A stretch of DNA of 64,000 nt from Bdellovibrionales bacterium (GCA_016716765.1 JADJVA010000020.1:682001-746000); one strand, 5' to 3'. Shown: positions 36,109-45,931, numbered from the stretch's first letter. Numbers and translations are program-made. Notes: generated from the sequence alone by a model not told the origin.

Positions 36109-37605
36109 TCAAATTTGCGAGAGCGCATCTCGTACTTTTTCGGTGCGACGGGGGTCCATCGTTGGCCTATAATCAGCGGCCCTCTCTTGACAATCACCGA
36201 TACTGCATCGTTCACAGCTTTCTCCCGTTTGTCGAACTGGAAGTTTTGGATCTTGTGAATAAGAGATGGCTTCGCGAAATTTATCGTTGATCAAGACACC
36301 CACCGTCACGGCAGCCATCTCGCCTTTTGGTAGGTCCTTACGAAAAGCCATTGACCACGCCAGGTAGCGACTGCCGGTCCCAGTAAATTGAGAAATCTGA
36401 CAGCCCAATGCAAAGTTTTCGACCTCACCTACTTGGAGTTTTTCTAAGATCTGAGTCGTCACCCAACGACGGCAATAATGCTCATCGCTTGAAACCGGAT
36501 GAGGCGCATGCTGCTCAGCAAGGTGGAGCTGCCTAGCCACATGATAGCACTTACGGGTTTGATCATATTCAAGACGCAACAAAAACAACTGATCAATGCC
36601 GATCTCTCGGGGTATAATTTGCGTGAGGCGATGGAAAACACTCTCTACGGGACAAGGATATTTAAGAATAAATCCGGTCATTGCTTGAACGTCAAATTTA
36701 GGTTGTGAAAACAAAAGCCTCAGTTGATCCGCAAATTCTTTTTGAGGAACTAAAAGTGCACTTGCGAAATAAGAAGCAGAGAAATGATTGAACAATTGAT
36801 GAAAAGAGTCGAGAGAATGAATCCAACTGCTCGATGGACGATCCTTAAGGCCCAGGTACCCAAAACCCAGCTCACGCGCAAGAATTAAACAACGCTCTTT
36901 ACCACCCAAGGCGACGTGAATAAATAACCTCTGCCTCCCACCCTTCTTTTTAACATGATAGAGAATATGACTGAGGCTTGGATTGATAGACCCAAAATCC
37001 ACATAATCGACATCCGTGGAATAATCTCTCCTCAGCAATTCTTGTAGATCTCCAGCAACGCGTTCCTCCGCCGCCAAGGTATCAAGGCCGTGAGTTCTTC
37101 GGAAATCTTCCGCCTTTTCTTCGAGGTTAGGAAAGAAGTTCTGATGCATATCCAAATACGCCCTCAAGGTCGCATAATAGAAATCATCAATGGAGATATT
37201 GTGAGCTCTCGCAATTTCGAACAGAGTCCCAATCAAGGCTCCCATTTTCTTTGGACGCTCCGAGAGAAGTTCAAAGACTGATTGAGCTGGAATTCCAAAA
37301 ATATCGAAGGGCATACCCGTCAATATATTTCGTTCCAATAGATCAGTAATTAAACTCAACTCTCGCTTTAATTTGACAGAAATCAGCTCCTCATAAGACT
37401 CGCCGAGCGCATTCGCAAGAATCATGACCTTATCATTTTTTGGATATTTCTTACCCTTTTCAATTTCATTCAAATAGGAGGGAGAAAGACCCGTCAGCTC
37501 TGCAAGCTCTTTTAGGGACATGCCCCTATCCAAACGCAGACCCCGCATTTTCAGTCCAAAAATGTACTTAAGTGTATCCTGATCGAGCAACATGGGCTGC
37601 AACAT
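36109..37605 (-). CDS. XRE-type transcriptional regulator with degenerate ImmA/IrrE domain (ScfR/RamB-like)
   Basis: 498 residues. N-terminal XRE helix-turn-helix (MSLKELAELTGLSPSYLNEIEKGKK), then a long helical region and an ImmA/IrrE-like domain near 225-300, and a C-terminal domain with CERCSIGDCQERAA. This order is that of the short-chain-fatty-acid regulators ScfR, RamB and PrpC-type activators, which control glyoxylate, methylcitrate or related pathways in response to acyl-CoA. The protease motif HExxH is not kept (LARELGFGYL), so it is a sensor rather than a peptidase. No target operon of that kind lies next to it. Confidence 0.8.
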   Translation of the reverse strand: MLQPMLLDQDTLKYIFGLKMRGLRLDRGMSLKELAELTGLSPSYLNEIEKGKKYPKNDKVMILANALGESYEELISVKLKRELSLITDLLERNILTGMPFDIFGIPAQSVFELLSERPKKMGALIGTLFEIARAHNISIDDFYYATLRAYLDMHQNFFPNLEEKAEDFRRTHGLDTLAAEERVAGDLQELLRRDYSTDVDYVDFGSINPSLSHILYHVKKKGGRQRLFIHVALGGKERCLILARELGFGYLGLKDRPSSSWIHSLDSFHQLFNHFSASYFASALLVPQKEFADQLRLLFSQPKFDVQAMTGFILKYPCPVESVFHRLTQIIPREIGIDQLFLLRLEYDQTRKCYHVARQLHLAEQHAPHPVSSDEHYCRRWVTTQILEKLQVGEVENFALGCQISQFTGTGSRYLAWSMAFRKDLPKGEMAAVTVGVLINDKFREAISYSQDPKLPVRQTGESCERCSIGDCQERAADYRPTMDPRRTEKVRDALSQI

Positions 37606-37708
37606 AGTCCCTGGTCAAAATTTTTCCAACTCTTCCTTCGCGAAATTAGCCGTTCAATCGAAATAACTAATTGCGTCATAAAGTCAGAGGGAAGGACTCC
37701 CTTGCCCC

Positions 37709-38299
37709 TTATGCGTCTGCCGTCGGCATAACGCCTACTCGTAAACCCTCAACCTCGTAAAGGGTCTTGCCATCGCATATCAAAACTCCCTTACCAACTC
37801 CCATAAAAAGCGGACTCGTTTTAACTCTAGAGAGTTCAACTCGATACAAAACTTCCTTATTTTCGGGAAGGACTTGACCGGAAAACCGCACGTCCTTTGC
37901 TCCCAAAGCACGCCCGCGCCCCTTGGCTCCAAGCCAACCGAGGTAGAATCCCAGCAACTGCCACAATGCATCAAGCCCCAAGCACCCAGGCATAACCGGA
38001 TCTTTCTTGAAGTGACAGGCGAAAAACCACAGACTCGGGTCAATAGCCAACCGAGCCTCGATAACTCCCTTACCAGCTGCCCCGCCCTTTGGATCAATGT
38101 CAGTCACTTCATCAAACATCAGCATCGGAGGAGAAGGCAAAGGAGGAAATGAAATCCCATGCATCAATCCCTCTCCACACTTCAAAAGCTGTTCCTTTGA
38201 GTAAGTGAAAAGCCGATCACTTGGAACTCCAGGTGGAAGTTCTCTTGTCCGGATGACTTCGTGATTTGAATTATGATCTTCGCCGATATTTAGATCCAC
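37709..38299 (-). CDS. fabA: 3-hydroxydecanoyl-ACP dehydratase/isomerase
   Basis: 196 residues from GTG with GGAGG 8 bases upstream. FabA signature FFACHFKKDPVMPGCLGLD contains the catalytic His and Asp, followed by ALWQLLGFYLGWLGAKG. FabA dehydrates 3-hydroxydecanoyl-ACP and isomerises the product to the cis-3 form, the branch point to unsaturated fatty acids. FabB, its usual partner, is not adjacent. The N terminus is about 25 residues longer than the E. coli protein, so a later start is possible. Confidence 0.93.
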   Translation of the reverse strand: MDLNIGEDHNSNHEVIRTRELPPGVPSDRLFTYSKEQLLKCGEGLMHGISFPPLPSPPMLMFDEVTDIDPKGGAAGKGVIEARLAIDPSLWFFACHFKKDPVMPGCLGLDALWQLLGFYLGWLGAKGRGRALGAKDVRFSGQVLPENKEVLYRVELSRVKTSPLFMGVGKGVLICDGKTLYEVEGLRVGVMPTADA

Positions 38300-38519
38300 T
38301 TCCTGGTCCTCCCCAATTTAAAACAAACACTTGTATCAGAGTCGCTAGGGGCCTCCTAGAAAATAAAATATTCGACCCGACATTCTGCAGCCACAAAAAA
38401 CTCTAATAGCTGGCACTTAGATTGCAAGATGAACATTGAGCAGAACAGGCCACAACCTGTATTTCTTGCCCTGACCTCTAGCTACAGATCAAATTATTGA
38501 TTAATCCGAAAGGCATAAA

Positions 38520-39338
38520 TTGAAAAAACTTCCCGGCTCCGTCTCTTTTTTAGCTACATTTACTATTGCCTTTTTCCTTTCTGAAAGAATCTCAGTAGCC
38601 GCCCCTACAAATCAAGAAAGGCAATTTCAAATTATTCTGAATTCCGAAAGGGCCTTATTCACTTGCCGTATGAGCCTGGGAAAATTTCAACGAATTCCAG
38701 GCATAACCATCAAAAAAATAAGAATTTCCGAAGACAGCGGTCCTCAGGAAATTTTCGCTCTAAAGAAAAGTTTGATACCGGATCAAACGGTAGTAGTCAC
38801 AATGGAGAGTTTATTTTCTGAAATGGATAGAGAGGGAAAAACTCCTTCTTTGATTTTAACAAGAAAATATGAAGATTATTTATATCGAAAACACAATGAA
38901 GATGCTACGAAAAGAGGGCGATTTTGGATCTTCGAAGTGATTTCTGGAAAAAAGCAACTGATCCTTGAAACTGCGGGATCCATTAATCTCTTGGAAGTTG
39001 ACCACAATGAACATCCTGATGCTGATTTTTTTCTCGTGCAATTTACGCCCCTGACTGACGCCACTCCGGTGAAGATCAACAGTCGCCTTTACTCAAATTT
39101 TTCTGGTAGTAGAATTGGTTTCACTAATGGCAGTTCCGAGTTTACTTCCCTTACTTCCCTTACTTCTGGGTCTGCTCGTGCCATAGCACCAAACGTCCCA
39201 AGTGAAAAACTTCAACTCTCTCCTGTTCGAATTCCACTCTTGGCCTACATTCGAATTCCACTCTTGGCCTACAGAGGTTCAAAGGGGCCTAACGGAACGG
39301 AGATCATCTTCATCCCAGATGTATCTGTATCACCCTAA
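38520..39338 (+). CDS. Secreted protein with recent internal tandem duplications
   Basis: 272 residues from TTG, weak ribosome binding site (GAAAGG). Signal peptide KLPGSVSFLATFTIAFFLSERISVAA. The mature part is mainly beta (ITIKKIRISEDSG, RFWIFEVISGKKQLILE) with no recognised domain. Near residue 205 a nine-base unit encoding TSL is repeated, and near 236-251 RIPLLAY is doubled by a perfect 24-base tandem repeat. It is convergent with the arylsulfotransferase-like array. Confidence 0.55.
   Translation: MKKLPGSVSFLATFTIAFFLSERISVAAPTNQERQFQIILNSERALFTCRMSLGKFQRIPGITIKKIRISEDSGPQEIFALKKSLIPDQTVVVTMESLFSEMDREGKTPSLILTRKYEDYLYRKHNEDATKRGRFWIFEVISGKKQLILETAGSINLLEVDHNEHPDADFFLVQFTPLTDATPVKINSRLYSNFSGSRIGFTNGSSEFTSLTSLTSGSARAIAPNVPSEKLQLSPVRIPLLAYIRIPLLAYRGSKGPNGTEIIFIPDVSVSP
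39226..39273 (+). repeat. Perfect 2 x 24-bp tandem repeat inside a coding region
   Basis: Two exact copies of a 24-base unit beginning TTCGAATTCCACTC, in frame, at 39226-39249 and 39250-39273. A second in-frame repeat of the nine-base unit TTACTTCCC lies at 39142-39167. Both look like replication slippage. Confidence 0.9.
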
Positions 39339-39411
39339 CAGGAATGATACAAATTCAAACAAGCATGATTCAACATGCCCTACGTCCCCTCTGAATCAGC
39401 TTCTAAAAACT

Positions 39412-40403
39412 TTAGCGCGTTTGAAGAAAGACATTGACAAGCTTATTTGGTAACCACTCAGCACGATAAATCTGCACGTTCTTTTCATGTACGTATTCCT
39501 GTGGTGGAAATCTCCATTTCCAGAGCACCGTACCTGACTCATTGATTTCTATGACTGAACTTCGTTCGCACCCGTAAGAAATAAGTGTGTGGCCGTTGGG
39601 GAGGCGCTGAACAGAACCCAGAAGACGGCAATCCATTTCACCCAAAGGTGAATCGGCGAAGCTCCAGACTATTTTCTTCGTCACAGGGTCTACTTCAAGG
39701 GCCGATGAAGAAACACCCGACTGGCTGGCTGGCCCATCGATCCCGCAATAGCCCTCGGCCACACTGGGAGCCGTTCCAGAATTTGGATGACGATTAGCAA
39801 ACATTAAAAGATTATTGTTAGGAAGCCAACGTACTGTGTGCAATCCACAATGGGCTGGCACTTGGTAAACCCAAACAACTTTCTGGGTTTGTCTGTCCAC
39901 GACTATAGCCAATCCATTGAAAGCATCCGTCAAGAGGATATTGCCCATCCGAAACTCTGGATGAGTAAGCATGAGATCGTTCTGCGGAATAATTTGCACA
40001 GAATTGATATGAAAGGAACCAAAAGAACCATTTTCAATCATCTAGATTTATACATAATCGGATCATACAAAGGTGCTCCAACTAGTTTTTCAATATCCTT
40101 GATGTAATCATGGGGACGCCAGCTAAAGAGTTTTTCACCATCAAGACTGAGGTTGACGACCGTATCAATCTTGATCCGCTTCTCATTTCTTTGCTCGAAC
40201 TCTAAATCAATGTACCAAACAGACTTATCAGTGGGAGACATGGAGATATCGTGTGAGACATAAGCCGGTACCTTCCAAAGTTTTTGATACCCTCTGACTC
40301 GGGTGACAAATCCTGTAGGCGGCCCTGGGAAGATGTTGGTGACTACATCGCCATTTTCAAGAATATTGCAATGAATCCCTATGAGCCTTGCGACAAATGA
40401 TCC
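39412..40403 (-). pseudogene. Truncated and frameshifted arylsulfotransferase-like gene (third copy)
   Basis: Very similar at DNA level to the last three quarters of the gene at 41606-42820. The 5' end is missing: similarity begins at GSFVARL at 40403, exactly where the upstream copy ends. One base is lost near 40040, so YKSR ends at a stop while the other copy reads YQSQMIENG; a second frame then runs intact to 39412. Motifs in the remaining part (NGHTLISYGCERSSVIEI, WKWRFP) match the intact paralogue. Probably non-functional. Confidence 0.85.
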
Positions 40404-41573
40404 TCATTGAGTTTCCATCCATTTTTCAACCAGAGAATTGGGAATCCATTGAGCCCGATAGACCTGAACAGGCTTTCCCGTTTTCATATCCGATTGAGGA
40501 TACTGCCATTTCCAGACAATTTCACCTGATGAGGTGATTTCTGTGATAGCGCTGTTGTCACAACCATACGAAATCAAAGTATTTCCGTTGTCACGTCGCT
40601 GAACGGAACCGTATTTATCACACCTCATTTTTCCAATTGGAGGCTCCGTATAAGCCCATACAATCTTTCTTGAAATCGGATCAATTTCTTCTGCCGCTGA
40701 CACCTGTGGACTCTCTGAGAGCATTGAGAGATTGGAAAATATCAATATCCGATCAGAGTCAAGCCAGTGAGCTGTGTGGATCCCAGAAGGCTTAGCTTCA
40801 TTTCGATAGATCCAGATGACTTCTCCAGATTGCCTACTAATTATAAAAACCATACCAAAAGCAGCTTCAGTCACCAAAATATTTCCAGCCCGAAACTCTG
40901 GGTGGTTTTTTTCCAATCCGTTCGGAGGAATAATCTGAAAGCCGTTGATGTGAGTAAAAATATGGGACGGCCGCTGCAGGGACCCAGCCTTCTCAAATAC
41001 ACGAGGTTTCTCAAAAGAGACTTTTGACAATTTTGATATTTCAGAAAAGTGGTCATTGGCCCTCCAGTAGAAAATATTCCGACCCTCCTCATCCACTCCG
41101 TTGATCGTATCCACTTTGGTAAAGAGTCCTTTGTAAGTTTCGAATTCGAGCGCCAAATACCAACTCGAGTTTTCAGGAGGATAAAAGCTCACCTCGTGCG
41201 TTACCATTCCAGAAACCTGCCACGCTTTGCGATAACCCCTCACTTTTGCAAAATAATCTCCCTCTTGATCACGAATGTAGGTAACCACATCACCGCTAGG
41301 AAGAAAAGTCGAATACATCCCAGGCATTTTTCTAAAAAAAGATCCATCCCTCTTTATCAAAGACCATCCCTGCTCGAAGGTACCCACCAATATGTAGCCA
41401 TCATTTTTTGAAACCTTCATCTCGTTCCAAAAAACCAAGCCATTCGTCCTATATTCAATTTTGAGTTCCGTCTGCTTCTCTGTCCATGACCAATCTACCA
41501 TTAGAACAAATATGGCAATCAGGCCACATAACGAGAGTCGGCCGATTTTTATGCGCACGCCAACACCATTCAT
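40404..41573 (-). CDS. Arylsulfotransferase-like beta-propeller protein (second copy)
   Basis: 389 residues from ATG 41573, preceded by GAGGGGGG. N-terminal membrane anchor (LSLCGLIAIFVLMVDWSW) with the rest outside. Repeated propeller blades with turns such as SGEVIWIYRNE and SRKIVWAYTEPP, and the family pattern NTLISYGCDNSAITEITSSGEIVWKW. The fold is that of arylsulfate sulfotransferases and PQQ-like propellers. A catalytic role is not certain: two His seen in true ASST enzymes cannot be assigned with confidence. About half identical to the copies on either side and 32 bases from the first. Confidence 0.75.
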   Translation of the reverse strand: MNGVGVRIKIGRLSLCGLIAIFVLMVDWSWTEKQTELKIEYRTNGLVFWNEMKVSKNDGYILVGTFEQGWSLIKRDGSFFRKMPGMYSTFLPSGDVVTYIRDQEGDYFAKVRGYRKAWQVSGMVTHEVSFYPPENSSWYLALEFETYKGLFTKVDTINGVDEEGRNIFYWRANDHFSEISKLSKVSFEKPRVFEKAGSLQRPSHIFTHINGFQIIPPNGLEKNHPEFRAGNILVTEAAFGMVFIISRQSGEVIWIYRNEAKPSGIHTAHWLDSDRILIFSNLSMLSESPQVSAAEEIDPISRKIVWAYTEPPIGKMRCDKYGSVQRRDNGNTLISYGCDNSAITEITSSGEIVWKWQYPQSDMKTGKPVQVYRAQWIPNSLVEKWMETQ

Positions 41574-41605
41574 CTTTCCCCCCTCAACTTCCTCCCTCAA
41601 AAAAT

Positions 41606-42820
41606 TTAGCGCGTTTGAAGAAATTCCTCGACAAGCTTGTTTGGCAACCACTCAGAACGATAAATTTGTACGTTTTTCTCCTGTACATATTCTTGTGGTG
41701 GAAATCTCCATTTCCAAAGGACATTACCTAACTCATCAATTTCTATGACTGAACTCCGCTCACAACTATAAGAAATAAGTGTGTGGCCATTTGAAAGTCG
41801 CTGAACTGAACCGTGAGCATTGCAATCCATCTCTCCAAGGGGAGAATCATTAAAGCTCCAAACAATTTTCCCTGACACCGGCTCTACCTCAATAGCTGAG
41901 GAAGACACGCCCGAATGTTTGGCTGGCCCGTGAATTTGACAAAAGCCCTCGGCCACTTCAGGAGCAGTGCCCGAATTTGGATGACGATTGGCAAACATTA
42001 AAAGGTGATTATTAGGCAACCAGCGCACGGTGTGCAAACCACAGTGCGCTGGTACCTGATACACCCACACAACCTTCTCAGTAAGTCTGTCCACGACAAT
42101 TGCCAAGCCATTGAGGTGATCCGTCAATAAGATATTTCCGGTCCGAAATTCAGGACGAGTGGCCGAAAGACTGTTGGGAGGAATAATCTGTACGGCATTA
42201 ATATGAAAATACCCAAATGAACCGTTTTCAATCATTTGTGATTGATACTCAATTGGTTCCTTGAGTGGCACGCTGACAAACTTTGCAATATCGCTCATGT
42301 GATCTTGTGGGCGCCAACGAAAAAGCTTCTCGCCATCAGGACTCAAGTTAATTACCGTGTCGATCTTGACCCGCTTCTTGTTCCTTTGCTCAAACTCTAG
42401 ATCAACGTACCAAATAGACTTATCAATCGAAGAAATCGAAATATCGTGCGAAACATAAGCTGGAACCTTCCAAAGTTTTTGATATCCTCTTACCCTGGAA
42501 ACAAATCCTGGAGGGGGCCCTTCGAAGATGTTAGTGACCACATCGCCATTTTCAAGAATATTGCAATGAACTCCAAGAAGTCTTGCGACAAGGGTGCCGT
42601 CTCTTTTTATGATTGAGCACCCGACGCCAAAGGCTGTCACCATTACATAGCCATTCCCATTCTCAATTTCTTTTTGATTCCAAAGGAGAACCCCCTTTTT
42701 CTTTGCCTCTTCGAATTGACTTTGATGCTTTTTTTGATCAAGAAGCCAGAAAATAGACGCAAAGATCGAAAGACTGAAAACGGCCAAAATGGCCAATTTG
42801 AGGGAGCGCGCTTTAATCAC
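41606..42820 (-). CDS. Arylsulfotransferase-like beta-propeller protein (first copy)
   Basis: 404 residues from GTG 42820. A membrane anchor (LKLAILAVFSLSIFASIFWLL) is followed by a propeller domain: ENGDVVTNIFEGPPPG, HTVRWLPNNHLLMFANRH, VWVYQVPAHCGLHTVRW and NGHTLISYSCERSSVIEI. The family transfers sulfate between phenolic compounds in the periplasm, or binds ligands without catalysis. It heads a three-gene array of paralogues transcribed together; the third is a broken near-copy of this one. Confidence 0.78.
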   Translation of the reverse strand: MIKARSLKLAILAVFSLSIFASIFWLLDQKKHQSQFEEAKKKGVLLWNQKEIENGNGYVMVTAFGVGCSIIKRDGTLVARLLGVHCNILENGDVVTNIFEGPPPGFVSRVRGYQKLWKVPAYVSHDISISSIDKSIWYVDLEFEQRNKKRVKIDTVINLSPDGEKLFRWRPQDHMSDIAKFVSVPLKEPIEYQSQMIENGSFGYFHINAVQIIPPNSLSATRPEFRTGNILLTDHLNGLAIVVDRLTEKVVWVYQVPAHCGLHTVRWLPNNHLLMFANRHPNSGTAPEVAEGFCQIHGPAKHSGVSSSAIEVEPVSGKIVWSFNDSPLGEMDCNAHGSVQRLSNGHTLISYSCERSSVIEIDELGNVLWKWRFPPQEYVQEKNVQIYRSEWLPNKLVEEFLQTR

Positions 42821-42843
42821 AGGACCACCTTCAACTATTTTTT

Positions 42844-43752
42844 TTAACAGTCCACACAGTCCGACCGAGACCCCAATTCTAATTCAAGAGTCGAATGAGT
42901 GATACAAAATCGATCACGTAAGATCGCCTTTGCCTTCTCTTTTATTTGCTCCATAGACTGAACATCTCCGGCTTCAATAACCAAATGAGCCTCCAATGAT
43001 CGTAACCTCTCATGAAGCTGCCAAATATGAACATGATGAACGTCAATCACAGACCTGATAGTTTTGAGCTCCGTCTTTACTTCGTTCAGGCTAATATCGT
43101 CGGGAACTGCCTGCATCAAAACGGCAATGCACTCCCTGATCAAAATAAAAGAGTGGTAAAGAATATAGAGTGAGATCAGAACGCTCGCGGCCAGATCGAC
43201 CCAGTAAACCTGATACCAGAGAATCAAGCCCCCAGAAATCATTACGAGCAGAGATGCGAAAGCGTCTGAGAGATTGTGAACAAACACCGCCCGAATATTA
43301 AGGCTATCTTTGGAGCTCCTGAGCGTAAGAAGGGCGGTAATAATATCAATGATCAAGGCAACCCCCGCGACCCAAATCACTGTCATTCCCTCAACGGGTT
43401 GAGGATGAAAAAATCGCTCGAAGGACTCGTAAAGCAGGTAAAATCCAACAACGACCAAACTGGTGCTGTTGACTAAGGCGCCCAATATCTCAGCTCGACC
43501 AAACCCAAAGGTCATTCGATCAGAAGCAGGGAGACCAGCTACCCTGCGCGCAAAAGCAGCAATCGCTAAGGACCCAGCGTCACTAAAATTATGAACTGCA
43601 TCCGCCACCAGAGCCAAAGACCCTGATAACAGACCGCCAACGAGTTGAACAAGAGTCAGCACAACATTGATGAAAACCGCAAAAATCAAAGAGCGTCCTT
43701 GCAAATCGTGCTGGTGGTGGTGGTGGTGGTGGTGGTGACCTTCGTTTCCCAT
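42844..43752 (-). CDS. Cation diffusion facilitator (Zn/Co/Cd exporter) with an eight-His N terminus
   Basis: 302 residues with six membrane helices. The two metal sites of the family are visible as HNFSDAGSLA and HNLSDAFASL (HxxxD pairs in helices 2 and 5). The C-terminal cytoplasmic domain has DVHHVHIWQL, a metal-regulated dimer motif. Exports Zn2+ or related cations by proton exchange. The N terminus is MGNEG followed by eight His, all encoded by CAC, an extreme form of the His-rich loops of this family. No metal-responsive regulator is adjacent. Confidence 0.92.
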   Translation of the reverse strand: MGNEGHHHHHHHHQHDLQGRSLIFAVFINVVLTLVQLVGGLLSGSLALVADAVHNFSDAGSLAIAAFARRVAGLPASDRMTFGFGRAEILGALVNSTSLVVVGFYLLYESFERFFHPQPVEGMTVIWVAGVALIIDIITALLTLRSSKDSLNIRAVFVHNLSDAFASLLVMISGGLILWYQVYWVDLAASVLISLYILYHSFILIRECIAVLMQAVPDDISLNEVKTELKTIRSVIDVHHVHIWQLHERLRSLEAHLVIEAGDVQSMEQIKEKAKAILRDRFCITHSTLELELGSRSDCVDC

Positions 43753-43890
43753 TTACACTTTTTTAACTCCAATCAAAAGGGATAGCGTACAAATGAAAAA
43801 TGCCCTTGCCAATTGCTAAAACGAAGCCTAACCCAGTTATCTATAATTGTCTTGCCCCAAAGTCCAAAGCCGATTATTTCATTGGCCAAT

Positions 43891-45519
43891 ATGATACATG
43901 TTTCGAATATTTCAAAACACTACGGACCCAAAGTTCTTTTCAAGGAGGGCTCCTTTCAGATCAATTCAGGTGAAAAAATTGGTTTGGTCGGACCAAATGG
44001 GGCAGGAAAAACGAGTCTATTTAGGCTGATCGTTGGGGAAGAGCTTGCTGATGAGGGGCGAATCACTAAGCCGGAACGTCTGGCCGTCGGATATTTTTCT
44101 CAAAATATTGGAGACATGAGCGGACGATCGGCATTGGAAGAGGTCAAGGGAGCAAATCCACAGATACCTAGAATCCAGGAAAGATTGAAAGAAATAGAAA
44201 CTCTGCTTTCAGAGGAGATCGACCCGGATGCCATGTCCAAAATACTTGAGGAATACGGAGACCTGCAAGGAGAATTTGAGAGGTTGGGCGGGTACAACAT
44301 CGAATCTCGAGCCAGTGAAATTCTGACGGGTCTGGGTATTGGTCCGGATTTGTTCCATCGACCGGTCGAAACATTCAGTGGTGGCTGGAAAATGCGAATT
44401 GCCTTGGCTAAAATTCTTCTCCTTAATCCTGATGTTCTCTTGATGGATGAACCAACAAATCATCTGGATCTTGAGTCTATTATCTGGCTTGAGACCTGGC
44501 TCACGAATTTCTCTGGGGCGATTTTTATGACCTGCCATGACCGCGAATTTATGAATCGGGTGGTGCGTAAAATCGTTGAAGTCGCCAATCAGAGAATCAC
44601 TGTCTATTCCGGAAACTATGATTTCTATGAGAGCGATCGTAAAATTCGAGAGGAAAAGCTCTTGGCCTCAGCGAAGCGCCAAGATGAAATGCTTGCCAAA
44701 GAAAAGGAGTTTATTGCTCGCTTTGCGGCGAGAGCCTCCCATGCGGCCCAGGTTCAATCAAGGGTGAAGAAGTTAGAAAAGATCGACATCATTGAAATTC
44801 CAACTGAAGAAAGAACAATGAGTTTTGAGTGGCCAAACCCACCAAGGGGAGGAGATGAAGTCCTTAAAGTCGAAGATCTTGGAAAATCATGGCCCAATCT
44901 CGATGGAACTGAAAAACAGGTGTTTCGTCACGCGAATGCTTTGGTAAAACGCATGGATCGAGTCGCTGTTGTTGGCGTCAATGGGGCCGGAAAATCCACA
45001 TTTATGAAAATCATCACAGGTCAAACCTCTCAAACTGAAGGACGCTACGTGATCGGACCGAGTATTGAATTTGGCTATTTTAGTCAAAATTCCCTCGACG
45101 TCCTTAACCCTCAGAATTCAATTGTGAGTGAACTCGAAGCTCGCCTCCCCAACGCTTCTCTCGGTTACATCAGAACACTGCTAGGCGCTTTTCGCTTTTC
45201 CGGAGAAGAAGCCGACAAGAAAATTTCCATCCTCTCTGGAGGAGAAAAAAGCCGCGTTGTTCTTGCTACAATTCTCGCTCAACCCGTTAACCTGTTAGTG
45301 CTTGATGAGCCAACAAACCATCTTGACATAAAATCACGAGAAGTTCTTCTTGAAGCTATTAAGCGATTTCCCGGAACAGTAATGATGGTGAGTCATGATC
45401 GTTTTTTTCTCCGCGAATTGACAACGCGAGTGTTTGAGATCGATCAGCACGAGCTTCATGTCTACAATGGAAGCTGGGATTATTATCTGGAGAAAAAGGC
45501 CTCTTTGCAATCGAGTTAG
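43891..45519 (+). CDS. ABC-F family ATPase
   Basis: 542 residues with two ABC domains and no membrane part. Domain 1: GPNGAGKTSLF, signature FSGGWKMRIALAK, Walker B LLMDEPTNHLD. Domain 2: GVNGAGKSTF, LSGGEKSRVVLA, LLVLDEPTNHLD. The linker has the charged helical P-site tRNA interaction motif (KRQDEMLAKEKEFIARFAARASHA). ABC-F proteins act on the ribosome to rescue stalled translation or give antibiotic protection. ATG 43891 opens the fold (MIHVSNISKHYG) but has no clear ribosome binding site. Confidence 0.9.
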   Translation: MIHVSNISKHYGPKVLFKEGSFQINSGEKIGLVGPNGAGKTSLFRLIVGEELADEGRITKPERLAVGYFSQNIGDMSGRSALEEVKGANPQIPRIQERLKEIETLLSEEIDPDAMSKILEEYGDLQGEFERLGGYNIESRASEILTGLGIGPDLFHRPVETFSGGWKMRIALAKILLLNPDVLLMDEPTNHLDLESIIWLETWLTNFSGAIFMTCHDREFMNRVVRKIVEVANQRITVYSGNYDFYESDRKIREEKLLASAKRQDEMLAKEKEFIARFAARASHAAQVQSRVKKLEKIDIIEIPTEERTMSFEWPNPPRGGDEVLKVEDLGKSWPNLDGTEKQVFRHANALVKRMDRVAVVGVNGAGKSTFMKIITGQTSQTEGRYVIGPSIEFGYFSQNSLDVLNPQNSIVSELEARLPNASLGYIRTLLGAFRFSGEEADKKISILSGGEKSRVVLATILAQPVNLLVLDEPTNHLDIKSREVLLEAIKRFPGTVMMVSHDRFFLRELTTRVFEIDQHELHVYNGSWDYYLEKKASLQSS

Positions 45520-45536
45520 CCCTTTGTCGAAATTCG

Positions 45537-45803
45537 GTGATTTTATCGAATAAAAGTATTTCCGGCGAGAACCTGCTGAATTTTTATAACGAACGCGCTA
45601 ACATGGAGCATGACATTGCGGAGATCAAGGGGGAGTTCGGGTTCGATGTCATAGCCTGCCGAGACTATCAGGGAAACGGGGCACACCAACAGATCTCAAC
45701 ACTTGCGTACAACCTAGTGCGGAACTTCCAGTTGGACGTGCTGAATCCAACAAGTCGTCCCAAAACTTCATCTCAAACGAATCTTTCTAGTTTACTTCAT
45801 TAA
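45537..45803 (+). pseudogene. 3' remnant of an IS1380-type DDE transposase
   Basis: The frame reads ENLLNFYNERANMEHDIAEI, then KGEFGFDVIACRDYQGNGAH and STLAYNLVRNFQLDVL. This is the C-terminal part of IS1380/DDE group 1 transposases, including the last catalytic Glu region (ERAN-E) and the LAYNL motif. The upstream 300 or more residues are missing, and the open frame starts only in the remnant. It sits directly after the ABC-F gene and opens a region of mobile debris. Confidence 0.7.
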
Positions 45804-45931
45804 AATCTCTGTGGAGAGAAAGTTCTCAGACTCAGCCAATCAACAATGCGCCGGAAATACTTCGAAAAAGTTCAGAGCGGACTTGATCGATTCGAGTCGC
45901 CACGAAAAAGAGCGGGCTTGAAAGGCAGCTG

